The notes under the pieces are model-generated. The model searched no databases, had not been told where the DNA came from, and was given only the letters and a program-made list of their open reading frames with translations. Of a stretch of DNA of 62,000 nt, positions 43,340 through 56,925 are shown piece after piece (the stretch's first letter is position 1; the number at the start of each line of letters is the position of its first letter). The DNA comes from Mesostigma viride (taxonomy: Eukaryota; Streptophyta; Mesostigmatophyceae; Mesostigmatales; Mesostigmataceae): positions 2,266,894-2,328,893 of the forward strand of contig RPFO01000296.1 in assembly GCA_009746045.1 (NCBI GenBank). The letters are read 5' to 3'. The position numbers were made by a program, and so were the translations under genes.

Positions 43340-43530
43340 TTGTATAGCCATAATGATCTTCCCCCACATGACATGCTCCCCCTTAGCTGGGCGTAGCGTG
43401 ATAGATCATGAGGGTGCAGGTGCCCTGGTGCACCTAGAGCAAGGGTAGCTTACATTCCCACCCTTGCATGAAGTAGCCTAGAATGTATCATAGGCCATAT
43501 GCCCCTTCTCAAGGGCTATGTGCTACATAT

Positions 43531-46411
43531 CAAAGAGACAACCAGCGCAGGCCAGAAATCGGGAGAATCCGGACCATGGTAGCTCGAGCCTGCCGTTATC
43601 TTTTCCGCGTTTTCGAGTCGTTCAGGATGATGAAGATGAATGGTGATGGAAATGTGTATCCTTGTGCATTGAAATTATGGCTGGCTTACGTGTGGAGCGA
43701 CTAGATGACCTAGACGGTGGGGCCGGAAACAGCATGCTTGATCAGGGCGTGTGTTTCTAGCCTAACTGGCCGGGAGTGTCTAGTGGTGAGCACCATTGCT
43801 GCGATCGCTCTCCCACCATTTACGAGGAAATACCCGCAAATGGAAAACCACTGAAAAGGTCTAGCTAGTCAGTCATCACGTTAGCCATGCCATGATTCCA
43901 AACGTCCAAGAACTGCACACGGTGCAAAGGCAAAAAGCCGGAGGACAGCACTTTCAAATTTGCGGCGGGAACCAAAAGCCCGCGGATGCCAGAAAACATC
44001 GTGTTGCGGCAGCGACGCGACGATGTGGACAACGAATCCAGTGCCAAGCTCGGAACGGCCGCAAAGGAGATCTGGCATCACAGGGTTCAGATGTGCGGAG
44101 ATACTATGCGATCCAGCCGGTCCACGACCTGTTTGTAGAGCTTGTGCCAAGGGGCAGCACCGAACAGATCTGGGTGACGTTGCAAAAAGCATCGGACTTG
44201 TCGGAGCATAATGGCTCGGTCATAGTCTTTGACCAATAAACGCTGCAAGAGTTCAACAAGAGTCGTGATGAAATCAACACGATAAGAACAAAGACGGGAA
44301 AAACGATGTAACTGAGAAAGAACAACACCATATTTTGCTGTGTGGGAAAGTCCTGAGACTGTGAATATCGGGGTAACGAATAAAAGGAATTTGCTGGTAT
44401 ATTTAGGATCCTTGCGCTTATCATAGACAGCCGTACGCCAGCCCTTCTTGTTATGGGTAATGTTAAGATCGAGGTAATTGCAATGAGTATCCTCCGACGT
44501 GAGCTTTAATGTGAGGGACGCTTGCGGGTAGATGCCAGGCAGACCAGCGGTGATATACAAATGGGTTGCGAAATCAGGGTTGTCGAAAGCGATGACATCA
44601 TCAATGTATCGACATGTATGGATAAAACTCCTGATGAGAACATCATCGTTTGAGGCAATGAGATTCTCCATGAATGCAAGCTCATAAGTGTATAGATAGA
44701 GGTTTGCAAGGAGCCCGGCACAGTTAGTGCCCATAGGGATGCCGATAGCTTGTTGGTATACATTGCCCGCAAAACAGATGAAGGTGTTATCAACAAGATA
44801 AGAGATCCAATGGACAAGGTCAGCCTTCGTGATAATATAATTATAACCATCCCGCACGATAGCACCTGCCGCGATCCCTGAGAGCCACGTTGCCGTGGGC
44901 TTGGTCTGAGAAACACGCACGTGCAGGTGGTTGCGCCCGTGAGGCCTACGTGCATACAGACGAGTAAGGAGGCTATCTAGACGGGCTTTCAAATCGTGCA
45001 AATCTAGTGTCGTATATAGAGTGGTGAAATCATAGGTGGCTATGGGCATAGGTATACGTTTCTCTGCTGCTGTCTTAGAACGGCTAAGGGAGGCAAGGCG
45101 TAGGCGTACTTGGGCTGAGTCTATGACGATCCAACTACCAGCGCATTCATACCCGGCATTCGACAGCACCTCCACCCATAATGCATTGGCTTCGGGGAGA
45201 AGAGCATTCAAAGCATGGCAGATGAGTTTCGAGAGAGGCATCAGTGGGGCTGAATGCGACGCAGCAATGGTGCGCAAAGCAACAGGAGTTTTGTGCAGCT
45301 TAAGAGTGAGATACAGATATGGGAACGTAGTGGTGGTGGCGCGTCGCTGCCGCTTAAGGAATGCCCGAGCAAAAATGTTTTGGCTGTGCAGAAAAGCCCG
45401 ATGAGCAGCAGTGATACTGGCGGTGGACTGTGCACGCTGAACATAGGTAGGGCTGGACGCCAACTCGTGTTGCAAAGTAGCAAGGTAGTGCTTCTTGCAT
45501 ATGAAAGCAAAGTTGTTGGCACTCTTGTCAACACACGTGATGATAAAGTCCTGCTTGAAGTGGTCAAGAAGTGCTTTATCTGTGGTGTTGAGCCAGGTGG
45601 TGCGGTGGACCTGCTGGAGACGGTAATCAAGCCTGGTGAGACGTGCATTGCATTCGTGAATGACGGCGCGAAACCACGGTTCCATGGCAAGGGGAGCAAG
45701 CTGTAGGTCCGTGCACATGGCATCGCAGAATTTGCGCAGTGATGTGGAGAGCAGTGCATTCACCTCTTTGGCACACGTGCGCTGGACCCACGGCCGAAAC
45801 TTGGTGCCTTTGGCAAAAAGGTCTACAAGCGTGTGGCTCGGCAGGATGCTGAGGTCAGCGGTCATGACGTGCTGTGAGGTGGGATCAAGGTACTTGAAAT
45901 ACCGTTGTTGTTGGCAGGGGCAGGGCCCTGCCAAGATGGTGGCCAGCTCGGTGGGCGTTGTATCGCGGCTGACCTTCCCGTTGCTGAAAACCATTTGTCC
46001 CAACTGAAGGTGGGAGAGTAATGCCAGGCGGCAATGGGAGTGCCGAAAGTGTTGCGCACCACGAGCGGCATCGCAGCCTGCACTTGCGGCAAATGCAGAA
46101 TGTGTGGCAAACACAGCTCATCCATCGCAGCATGAATGAAAGGTGAGATCAGCAAACGGCGCGGACGCAGTGCATCTGCATTCCCATTGACACGGTGCCG
46201 AATGATACGTGAGAGAAGGCCTCGCAGACTAGTGGCATGGGAGCGGGGGACTTGCAGATCAGCTGGGGAGCACGACCCGACGGCAATGTGTAAGCTGGTA
46301 AGCTTCTTCAAGCTGCAGGCTTCGAGATAGGATGCATGAAAGTTGCCGCGTTGCATAAGCCGAGGCATGTGACGTAAGCAGCGGAGACTGGTGGAGTAAA
46401 GGGAAGGATCG
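43531..46411 (-). mobile_element. Penelope-like element, RT-bearing part (split by CACTA element)
   Basis: Reads right to left. It is inserted in the LINE 3' UTR at GTGCTACAT. The 5' part, with the GIY-YIG endonuclease, is displaced to 61484-62000 by the CACTA insertion. The 3' UTR is at 43531-44086. Confidence 0.8.
44087..46390 (-). CDS. Penelope-like reverse transcriptase
   Basis: The main frame (46114 to 44087, 675 codons) carries reverse-transcriptase motif A in YDFTTLYTTL (~361), motif B in GIPMGTNCAG (~457) and motif C RYIDDVI (~501-507), typical of Penelope-like elements. No GIY-YIG domain follows the reverse transcriptase. Upstream codons (about 46378-46010, ending GTPIAAWHYSP) are in another frame and look like the authentic N-terminal part, so one frameshift near 46005-46030 is inferred. 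The GIY-YIG domain lies upstream of it across the CACTA insertion, making this an N-terminal-endonuclease (permuted) type. Non-functional as it stands because it is split and frameshifted. Confidence 0.8.
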
Positions 46412-46467
46412 CACTATACTTTTCGTCCGAGGGTAGTAAAAAGGATCCGAGGCGTAAATTACGAGGT
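46412..46467 (+). repeat. CACTA left terminal inverted repeat
   Basis: 56 bp, the exact reverse complement of 61428-61483. Confidence 0.9.
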
Positions 46468-46479
46468 GGTAATTTACGG

Positions 46480-48468
46480 CTACCATGGTATATCAGCTAC
46501 CATGGTCCGGATGTAGCACATATCCCTGAGGTAGCCATGGCTGTCGGAGCTCATAACTTTCACGTTTGAGCGCCGAATTCAGCTGTGAATATCACAATCG
46601 CTTCGTCTTTCTAAGACGCACATGCTGATATAATTTTCCGACGCTATTACGCAATATACGATGAGCAAACGCCTCTCGACGCAACGCAGCCTGGCGGCTG
46701 CGCTTAGCAATGAAAATACGTCTGCAGCCTCGGCTGCAGCTTCGCCAACCGGCCCAGATGGCAACGGTGACACTAGTAGTGCACTGGTGCTCGCCCAGCC
46801 TTCCGGGCTCGCCTCGCCATCAGCATCGCCTGAACCTAAGCGCAGTCGCTCTGCTGAGCCGCCCTGGGAAGAGCGCTCCTTTGACATCAACAGCCCCGGC
46901 TTCTGGCAACGCAGCGCCGGTTGGTTCATGGAAGACTTGTTTTTCGGCAATCACGCCTCGCTTCTAGCCCTGTGCGTGCACCTCACGTCCCACAACCGTG
47001 GACGCTGGCCTGGTGATGGCCGGCTTGTCGACCCCGCCGAGGCTCTCCCAATCATCCACCGCATGAGTCGCCCCAAGCTCCAACGCTTCGCCCTCTGCTC
47101 CCTTGTTGGACGCTCCGAATCCGAGATCTGGACTCCCAAACCGCCCCCCTTCCCCTCCGAAGCCTCCATCCGCACCCTCCTCAAGGAAGCTTTCGCGCAG
47201 CACGTGACCCCTCTTGCAGCAGATGTGGCGGCAATTGGCGGCACGCTGGCTGCTGAGCTTCCCACCATCCCCACCGCCACCGCCACCCTCCTCGCCTCCA
47301 CCCCCCCCCTCCACCGACTCCATCACCGCCCAGCTCCGTGACATCGACCAGCGCCTCAAGGATAATGCAATCGCTATCGAGGTCTTGCAGAACACAGCAG
47401 GCCTCACCGCCCAGGCAGTGAAGGACATTGCCGCCAAGCCAGCCCCGGCGGGCCTGGCCGGCGATGCTCCTCCCATCACGACCTGGGCGGACATGCTTAA
47501 GCAACATACCACCTCCACCACCTCCGCCGTCGCAGCCCAGCTCCAGCGGCAGACGCTTGACCTCCGCGAGGAGGCCGAGCTCGACAAGCGCAGCCTCAAC
47601 GCCATACTCAAGAACTTGGACATGGAAGAAGGTGAGAATTCCGAGAAGCTTGCACGTGCGTTTGAGAGCAAAATCCTTGCACGCATGGGCCTTCTTGGTG
47701 AGATCAAGCTGACCGCCCACCGCCTCCCCCGCGCGCGGGGTAAGGCAGGGGCGCCTCCGCTTCTTCTCATCTTTGATAGCCCAGCGGACAAGATTTCGTT
47801 TCTCAGACGCCGCAAGCGGCTCGCGAATACTCCCTTCACCGTGGACGACGACTTGACCCTGGCACAGCAACAACGGCGACGGGAGCTATGGCCGACCTAC
47901 ACCCAGCTCCGGCAGACCAAGGCGGGCCAGCCGGTGTACTGGAAGGGGGCGGCCATCTACGTCGGCCACAAGCCCTGGCAAGCGACCCCCTCGACCACCG
48001 CGGCCCCAGCAACTCCAGCCCCAGCCTAGGGGAATACAGCAGTAGTGTAGAATAGTTAGACAGTGGCCTTGTACATGCCCGCCTACTACAGGCACTATAC
48101 CAGCTGAGGCCTAGCCTTTTTAGTCATGTACATGTGTGCCTATGATGAGCCACACTCCAGACGATGCCTAGCCTTATTTAGTAATGTTGTGCCCATGCAG
48201 GGAGTCACTCTCTGCTGAGAAGCCATGCCATAGCTCCTGTATAGCCATGATGATCTTCCCCCACATGCCACGCTCCCCCTTAACTGGGCATAGCGCGATA
48301 CATCATGAGGGTGCAGGTGCCTTGGTGCACCTAGAGCAGGGGTAGCTTACATTCCCACCCTTGCATGAAGTAGCCTAGAATGTATTAAAAGCCATATGCC
48401 CCTTCTCAGGGCTATGTGCTACATCTACTCCCAACGGAGTGATGTTGATAATTAATTAATTAATTAAT
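46480..48468 (+). mobile_element. intact ORF1-only LINE (HAL1-like), 1,989 bp
   Basis: Inserted in the CACTA left subterminal region with the 10-bp duplication TAATTTACGG (46470-46479 and 48469-48478). Structure: 180-bp leader with repeated CTACCATGG, ORF1, 3' UTR, then an (AATT)n tail (48449-48468). The reverse-transcriptase ORF is absent. Three other copies in the window (13655/41721, 54969-55928 and the degenerate 58791 copy, where readable) have the same ORF1-to-3' UTR junction or 3' UTR. Confidence 0.85.
46661..48029 (+). CDS. L1 ORF1p-like RNA-binding protein
   Basis: ATG at 46661 (MSKRLSTQ) to TAG at 48027-48029, about 455 residues with one frame change at the nine-C run 47301-47309. 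N-terminal Ser/Ala/Pro-rich region, then heptad-rich coiled coil (TAQLRDIDQRLKDNAIAI and LREEAELDKRSLNAIL), then a C-terminal domain with [30 protein letters not shown] and [19 protein letters not shown]. This order of coiled coil, RRM-like and C-terminal domains resembles mammalian L1 ORF1p. Expected role: RNA chaperone of the retroelement particle. The C-run is the only disruption seen and also varies in the other copy, so it may be a sequence error. Confidence 0.65.
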
Positions 48469-48478
48469 TAATTTACGG

Positions 48479-48790
48479 CACAGACTACTCTTACCGTTTG
48501 TATAAGAGTTCGGATCTTTCTCGTAAGCTACGAGTTAGATCCGAGGTAAGATCCGACGTCGTAATTTACGAGGTAGTAATTTACGAGGTAGTAATTTACG
48601 AGGTAGTAATTTACGAGGTAGTAATGTACGAGGTAGTAATGTACGAGGTAGTAATGTACGAGGTAGTAATTTACGAGGTAGTAAGGTACGAGGTAGTAAT
48701 TTGCGAGGTAGTAATTTACGAGTTGGTAATTTACGATCCCGGTACTCGGTCCCGTAGGTTACGACGTCGTATGCTTCTCGCGTACACTAC
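48479..48790. repeat. CACTA left subterminal repeats
   Basis: About 13 direct copies of a 15-bp unit GAGGTAGTAATTTAC (48560-48735), with degenerate copies on either side. Originally adjacent to the left inverted repeat and pushed inward by the LINE insertion. Likely transposase-binding sites, as in Spm/CACTA elements. Confidence 0.8.
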
Positions 48791-49450
48791 CGGTACTACA
48801 ATCATGTCGCTATGTCGTTCTGAATTGCAGTACGCATGTCACTTATCAGAATTTCACTTTGATTTCACTTATCATTTCGGTCAACCTAACCCCTAACACC
48901 CATTTACCCGGGGGAAAAAAATGAATGGCATTTGCAGCAAGGCTCATGCAAGACGAGTTCCTATTTCATAAAAAATTTCATTATTAAATGCAGGATTACA
49001 TGTCATGCACAAAAATCCAACGCCTTCACAGAAAATAGCATATCAAGTCTTCTGACGACAATATCAAGTCAATATCAAATTCGTGGCTTCTCTTCGTGGC
49101 TTGAAATACTGTTTCCATGCGGTGCTTAGGACAGCTCCGGGGATGTCGGCACCGCACAGAAGCTCCATCCGGGAGCAAGTGCGCCGGGGGAAGATGTTGT
49201 ACATCCAGAGCTCGATATGTGCGGGAAGCCGTCGTGTTGGAAACCGAGGTGTCTGCACATAATTCCGCGCGCAGGCAGCTTGTGCCTTTACGGGGGAAGA
49301 CCTGCGACACAAAAACCGTGTCCGGACAATGCAATACGGAGAAATGGCAACGGCAGATGGAGTCGGCTAAGGCCGCTTGTAAGGAAAGTGATTTTTAATG
49401 CACGAATAAATGTATAATGCATGCTACATCGCCATCGCTTGGGCGGTGAA
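48791..49450. other. no gene seen
   Basis: Single-copy CACTA interior with only short unsupported frames. Confidence 0.5.
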
Positions 49451-49451
49451 A

Positions 49452-49700
49452 AGACAAGGACCAACCACATGCCCCCACCTACCCTTCGTGCATCCCGCCC
49501 TTGACGAGGCACAACCATGTGCCCCCACCTACCCTTTGTGCGTCCCTCCCTTGACAAGAAACAAGCACGTGCACCTATCTAACCTTTGTGCATCCCTTCC
49601 TTGGCAAGGAACAAGCACACCCACCCACCTACTCCACATGCATCCCTCCCTTGACAAGGAACAAGCACGATCACCCAGCTACCCACTAGCACGGCAGCAA
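49452..49700. repeat. ~55-bp tandem repeat (about 4.5 copies)
   Basis: Units of GACAAGGAACAAGCAC, CACCCACCTACCC and TGCATCCCTCCCTT. Degenerate. Confidence 0.75.
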
Positions 49701-49919
49701 GGCAGACCTTACAATGGCAAGTGATGTTTATCGGTAGAAACTGTTAGACAACTAGCAAACGAGCCAGCCGGTGAAGAGCAAGGCACACATGCAAGGAATT
49801 TGTCGTTGCCTATGTCTACGCTTGTGTTTGTCACTGCAGTTGAAATCTGCATTTGCATCAGCAGGCCCGATCGAACCCCATGTCGCCACCCGCATTTCCA
49901 CTTATACTTCACGGCCCCT

Positions 49920-50330
49920 TATTCTTCTCTTGTGCCTGCCTTTGCCCTAACTGTTACCCTAGCATCTGCCCTTGCCCCTATCCTTTGATCCCCAGTGTTT
50001 GCCGTTGCCCTCATCCTTTCCCTAGTGCCTGCCCTTGTCTTCATCTTTTCCCTTGTGCCTGCCCTTGCCCTTGTCCGTTCCCTCGTGCTTGACTTGTCCT
50101 AATCTCTTTCCCTTGCGCCTGCCCTTGCCCTTATCCGCTTCCCTTGTGCCTGCCCCTGCCCTTGCCCTTGTCATTTCCCTTGAGCCTGCCCTTTTGGCAA
50201 GCACAAGTGCCTTTGTCCTTTCCTTGGCCTTGTGCTTGCTCTTCCAGTTTCCCTTTCCTTTGCTCGTGCGGTTGCCTTTGCTCTTACCCGGGTGCTTGCC
50301 CTTGCCGTTTGCAAGCTGCATTATTGTCTT
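49920..50330. repeat. degenerate CCCTTGCCCTTG/TGCCTG repeat
   Basis: An irregular short-period repeat of C/T-rich hexamers (GCCCTT, TTGTGCCTGCCC). No gene. Confidence 0.7.
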
Positions 50331-52199
<1,869 letters not shown>

Positions 52200-52612
52200 C
52201 CATGGAGGGTGGTGGTACACAAATACCGTACAGGTGGTACACAACTGCAGCCAGGACAACAGCCGGGCGCTGCGTACCTGCCGTGGGAAGGAGGGGGGTG
52301 GTACACAAATACCGTACAAGTGATACACAATTGCAGCCAGGACAACAGCGGGTCGCTGCGTACCTGCCGTGGGAAGGAGGACAAGTGATACACAAATACC
52401 GTACAAGTGATACACAAATACCGTACAAGTGATACACAATTGCAGCCAGGACAACAGCGGGTCGCTGCGTACCTGCCGTGGGAAGGAGGACAAGTGATAC
52501 ACAAATACCGTACAAGTGATACACAAATACCGTACAAGTGATACACAATTGCAGCCAGGACAACAGCGGGTCGCTGCGTACCTGCCGCGGGAAGGAGGGG
52601 GGTGGTACACAA
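52200..52612. repeat. 88-109-bp tandem repeat (4 copies)
   Basis: The core CAGCCAGGACAACAGCGGG recurs at about 52247, 52335, 52443 and 52552. Between cores, TGATACACAAATACCGTAC is present once or twice, which accounts for the length difference. Confidence 0.85.
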
Positions 52613-53150
52613 ATATCCGACCTATATATTAGCAATAGCCGCCGCCTATCAAACAGGTCCTATTCATCACGAGCGTCAACGCCCCGTCATCGCCCCGTCA
52701 TCGCCCGGCCGAGGGCCTTAACCTGTTAACTCTTTATTCGGAGTGATAGTCAACGACCTATATACTACGGACTACCAATAGCTACCGCATATAAAACATG
52801 GGCTTTTCATCACGCCCGTCGAGGGCGATGACGGTGACGCTCGTCACCGTCATCGCCCTCGACGGGCCAACATCTAAACTCTTCTCTTAATCAACAAAGT
52901 ATATTACCAATAGCCGCTGCCTATCAAACAGGTTCTATTAATCACGCGCGTGAACGCCCCGTCATCGCCCCGTCATCGCCCCGTCAGCGCCCCGTCATCG
53001 CCCTGCCGAGGGCCAACCTCTTAACTCTTTATTCGGAGTAATAAAAAACGGCCTATATTGTGAATAGCTGCCGCCTATCAACCAGGTACTTTTCATCACG
53101 CCCGTCGAGAGCGATGACGGTGACGGCCGTCACCGTCATCGCCCTGCCGG
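52613..53150. repeat. ~140-bp tandem repeat with CGCCCCGTCAT runs (4 copies)
   Basis: Units start CGACCTATAT...AATAGCCGCCGCCTATC and include repeated CGCCCCGTCATCGCCC. They start near 52618, 52755, 52900 and 53045. Two of them have converted the GC-rich part into hairpins. Confidence 0.8.
52815..52866. repeat. perfect 24-bp-arm hairpin
   Basis: Left arm CCCGTCGAGGGCGATGACGG..., loop GCTC, right arm the exact reverse complement ending CCCTCGACGGG. A related imperfect copy is at about 53099-53150. Confidence 0.9.
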
Positions 53151-54335
53151 CATTGCCATACAAGAAGAAGCTCTCGATCCCAGGTATAGACTACCTCGGG
53201 TATCATCATCGTAATTGCTAGCATCGAGATCATTCATACCTACCGACGATGGCCAGCTGCAAAAGAAAAATGTCGACCAACAGACAGGACCTATCGCCGG
53301 GAACCCTCAAGGCAATAAGGGCGAGACAGGCTTTCACCGTTAAGTAAAGTTGTCCACATCGTGCTAAGGAATTTGTGCTAATCTATGAGTACCTATATGG
53401 ACACTTTGTCGCATTTTTTACATGGCAAATAAGCGATGTATGTGTCATGTAGGCTGCCATTGGTGCATGCATGCATGGGCCAGCAATGATGGTCAGAGGT
53501 ACATTGTGCCTATGAGATAACCATCGATTTGTTGATCAGCAAGTGATTCATTACGTGAGACAACAATATGTTTGGGGGCTAAGCTTCTTACATTCCAAGT
53601 CACATGGCCCGCCATAATTGTTTTCTTATGTGTTTAAGGTTAGGGCTCTGTTCATGACTGAACGTCATGAACGCGCTCTATTCATGACATTGATTAATTG
53701 ATTTTAATTAGTCTCATGTCCATGTTGGGGGACCGGGATCTCTGAATTCCCCAAAGAAGATATAGTGGAAGTCACCCCAAGACGTCAATATCCGTCAAGA
53801 CGTCAATAACAACATGTATGTCCACAGCTCAGCTAGTAGTCTAAAATATGGGCCTCGAGCTAATCTTGCACGCAAGCAATGCCTATCATCAAGGATTAAT
53901 TAATGCCTATCAACAAGGAGACAATCATGCTTGTTAAATTTCCTAGGACCCACAACTGGGGGGTCGTAGTCTTTGACAATGTCCGCCTGGGCAACGCTAC
54001 TAATCCTACACATCCGAGGTCCCATGTCTGAATAAGAGGGGTTGAGCGGATGACGCCAACAATGTCTGTGCTCTGCATGTCAGCTAAAATCATATCGCGG
54101 AGACAAACATATGGCGGTATGTCCAATGCTGGCCACTGCGTCGCCTAACAGGTTCTTACATGGTCGGCAAGGGCCTGACCATGTAATCTTGAAGATATCT
54201 CCCTGGCTGGCCAGTCCACAAGGAACCAGCACAGACCTCATCTGAATCAACCTGATTATAATTAACTAACTACTTAATTCATTTATTAAACTCATGCCCC
54301 CATTAGGGAGTCAAGGAGCATTAGCTAACCCCGAT
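53151..54335. other. no gene seen
   Basis: AT-rich single-copy sequence. The longest frame is under 80 codons. No supported feature. Confidence 0.5.
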
Positions 54336-54625
54336 TAATTAATTAATTAATTAATTAAACACGTGCTCCTGTTGGGGAGTCACGGAGCACCGAAGTGCTT
54401 TTAATCCCTGTGTGTGCACAACAGGAGAAAGGGCAGAGACCCCCAGTCTCCTTCATGCCTAAGGCATGCCACAGCTGCATTCGGGAACGCTAGCTAAACG
54501 GACACGCCAACGATCCGGCAATCTGTGGGTGCAATAAGACCCATGTGAGCATGGCATAACACTAGGAGCGTGGGCAAGTAATCTCATCATAGCCAGGACG
54601 TAGCATGGCTGTACTAGGACTATCA
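54336..54625 (-). mobile_element. LINE 3' end fragment with (TTAA)n tail
   Basis: Starts on the plus strand with GATTAATTAATTAATTAA, then GTGCTCCTGTTGGGGAGTCA, the same 3' terminus that adjoins the (GATG)n arrays at 56289 and 56926. Confidence 0.65.
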
Positions 54626-54880
54626 AAGAGACAACCAGCGCAGGCCAGAAATCGGGAGAATCCGGACCATGGTAGCTCGAGCCTGCCGTTATCTTTTCCG
54701 CGTTTTCGAGTCGTTCAGGATGATGAAGATGAATGGTGATGGAAATGTGTATCCTTGTGCATTGAAATTATGGCTGGCTTACGTGTGGAGCGACTAGATG
54801 ACCTAGACGGTGGGGCCGGAAACAGCATGCTTGATCAGGGCGTGTGTTTCTAGCCTAACTGGCCGGGAGTGTCTAGTGGA
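54626..54880 (-). mobile_element. Penelope-like 3' UTR fragment
   Basis: Third copy of the sequence starting CAAAGAGACAACCAGCGCAG (compare 42653 and 43531), truncated after CTAGTGG. Confidence 0.8.
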
Positions 54881-54894
54881 CTATACCCCGATCA

Positions 54895-54968
54895 ATGGAT
54901 GGATGGATGGATGGATGGATGGATGGATGGATGGATGGATGGATGGATGGATGGATGGATGGATGGAT
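54895..54968. repeat. (GATG)n microsatellite
   Basis: About 18 units of GATG, abutting the tail of the LINE copy at 54969. Confidence 0.95.
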
Positions 54969-55928
54969 TAATTAATTAATTAATTAAAATCATAGCTCCG
55001 TTGGGAGCATATGTAACACATAGCCCTGAGAAAGGGGCATCTATGGGTTTGTAATACAATCAGGGCTACAACCTGCAGGTGGAGGATGTACAACTGTCAC
55101 CTGCTCTGGGTGCACAAGGTGCACCTGCACCGCCATGATGGTTCATGCCTCCTTAACAAGCACAGGCACCCAGGGGGGGCTTGAGGAGAGGGCCTAGAAG
55201 GCCTGCATGACATATGGGGTGGAGGGTATGTGGCTAGGCTATAGCTGGTGTACACATGGCATCTCAGCAGAGAGTAACTCCCTGCATAGGCATCGCATGG
55301 CTAAATTCTTAATGCATCATCCATGGGAGGTCCCATTGTAGGCTGGGCGCGGCTAGATACTGAAAGCATCATCCATGGGGGCCATTATGGGCGCACATGC
55401 GCGTGGGCCACTTGCAAGGCTAAGCCTATCTAATCTACACTACTGGTATATTCCCTAGCCTGGAGTGGCAGGAGGGGCCTGCCAGGGCTTGTGGTCAACG
55501 TGGATGACCGCCCCCCTCCAGTATACCGGCTTCCCCCCTGCACGCTGCCGGAGCTGAAGGTAAGTCGGCCATAGCTCGCGTCGCCGCTGTTGCTGGGCCA
55601 AGGTCAAGTCGTCGTCCAGCGTGAAGCGAGTCTCCGAGAGCTTCTTGCGGCATTTAAGGAACGCCAGCTTGTCCGTCATGTACTTAAAGGTGAGGAGCAC
55701 GGGTGCCGGGCCAGCCTTCCCCCGCGCGCGGGGGAGGCGGACAACCGACATGTCCAGCTCACCAGTGAGTAACATGGGGGCAAGAATGGCGCGCTTAACT
55801 GCCTCAAGGAGACTCGTGGAGGTCTCACCTGCCGGCTGGTCGAAGTGCTTGACGATGACATTGTGGCTGCGCTTGTCGAGCTCGGCCGCCTCGCGAAGGT
55901 CGAGGGCTTGTTGCTTGAGTTGTGCCGC
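54969..55928 (-). mobile_element. 5'-truncated ORF1-only LINE inside (GATG)n
   Basis: Reads right to left. ORF1 C-terminal part (55455-55928; [37 protein letters not shown]) is followed by the shared 3' UTR and an (AATT)n tail at 54969. Both ends abut (GATG)n. No reverse transcriptase follows ORF1. Confidence 0.85.
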
Positions 55929-56288
55929 GATGGATGGATGGATGGATGGATGGATGGATGGATGGATGGATGGATGGATGGATGGATGGATGGATGGATG
56001 GATGGATGGATGGATGGATGGATGGATGGATGGATGGATGGATGGATGGATGGATGGATGGATGGATGGATGGATGGATGGATGGATGGATGGATGGATG
56101 GATGGATGGATGGATGGATGGATGGATGGATGGATGGATGGATGGATGGATGGATGGATGGATGGATGGATGGATGGATGGATGGATGGATGGATGGATG
56201 GATGGATGGATGGATGGATGGATGGATGGATGGATGGATGGATGGATGGATGGATGGATGGATGGATGGATGGATGGATGGATGGATT
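55929..56288. repeat. (GATG)n microsatellite, 360 bp
   Basis: Pure GATG units between two truncated LINE copies. Confidence 0.95.
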
Positions 56289-56660
56289 AATTAATTAATT
56301 AATTAGACTCGTGCTCCCGTTGGGGAGTCACGGAGCATTAACCCGATGAATGGATGGATGGGCGCACACATTCCTACCGGTCTAATCTATCTACATTGGC
56401 TACATACTACATCTATCTAACAACATTCTAACTACATCATCTATCTAGGCAGCCGCACGCTGCCCTGGGGGGAGCTATCTAGCGTGCCTCCCGCGGGATT
56501 GCACACGCGGGCGCTTCCCCACTGGGGGGGCTCGTTGTCCTCTATGACCTGGGCCCACTTGGCCTTGTCCATCATCTTCTTCCAAATCACGGAGAGGCCT
56601 AGGCCCCCCATGTCCTCTACTAGCTGTTCTTTGAAGGTGCGGGCCTTGCGGCGTCTAACG
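56289..56660 (-). mobile_element. 5'-truncated autonomous-type LINE 3' end
   Basis: Near-identical to 56926-57300. (TTAA)n tail at its left end, truncated at its right end at GTCTAAC before (GATG)n. Encodes the tail end of the LINE reverse-transcriptase ORF. Confidence 0.8.
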
Positions 56661-56925
56661 TGGATGGATGGATGGATGGATGGATGGATGGATGGATGGA
56701 TGGATGGATGGATGGATGGATGGATGGATGGATGGATGGATGGATGGATGGATGGATGGATGGATGGATGGATGGATGGATGGATGGATGGATGGATGGA
56801 TGGATGGATGGATGGATGGATGGATGGATGGATGGATGGATGGATGGATGGATGGATGGATGGATGGATGGATGGATGGATGGATGGATGGATGGATGGA
56901 TGGATGGATGGATGGATGGATGGAT
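56661..56925. repeat. (GATG)n microsatellite, 265 bp
   Basis: Pure GATG units. Confidence 0.95.

Larger units (their letters stand above)
42088..43530 (+). mobile_element. LINE 3' UTR of the split copy, with three later insertions
   Basis: Segments 42088-42200, 42541-42652 and 43340-43530 match the 3' UTR of the intact copy (48030-48436) in order. They are separated by the LINE fragment 42201-42540, the Penelope-like fragment 42653-43339 and, at the end, the larger Penelope-like element. Confidence 0.85.

Noticed and set aside
43012-44239. Duplicated 80-120-codon plus-strand frames
   Set aside because: They are antisense to the end of the Penelope-like RT gene and its 3' UTR; the duplication is of the element, not of a gene.
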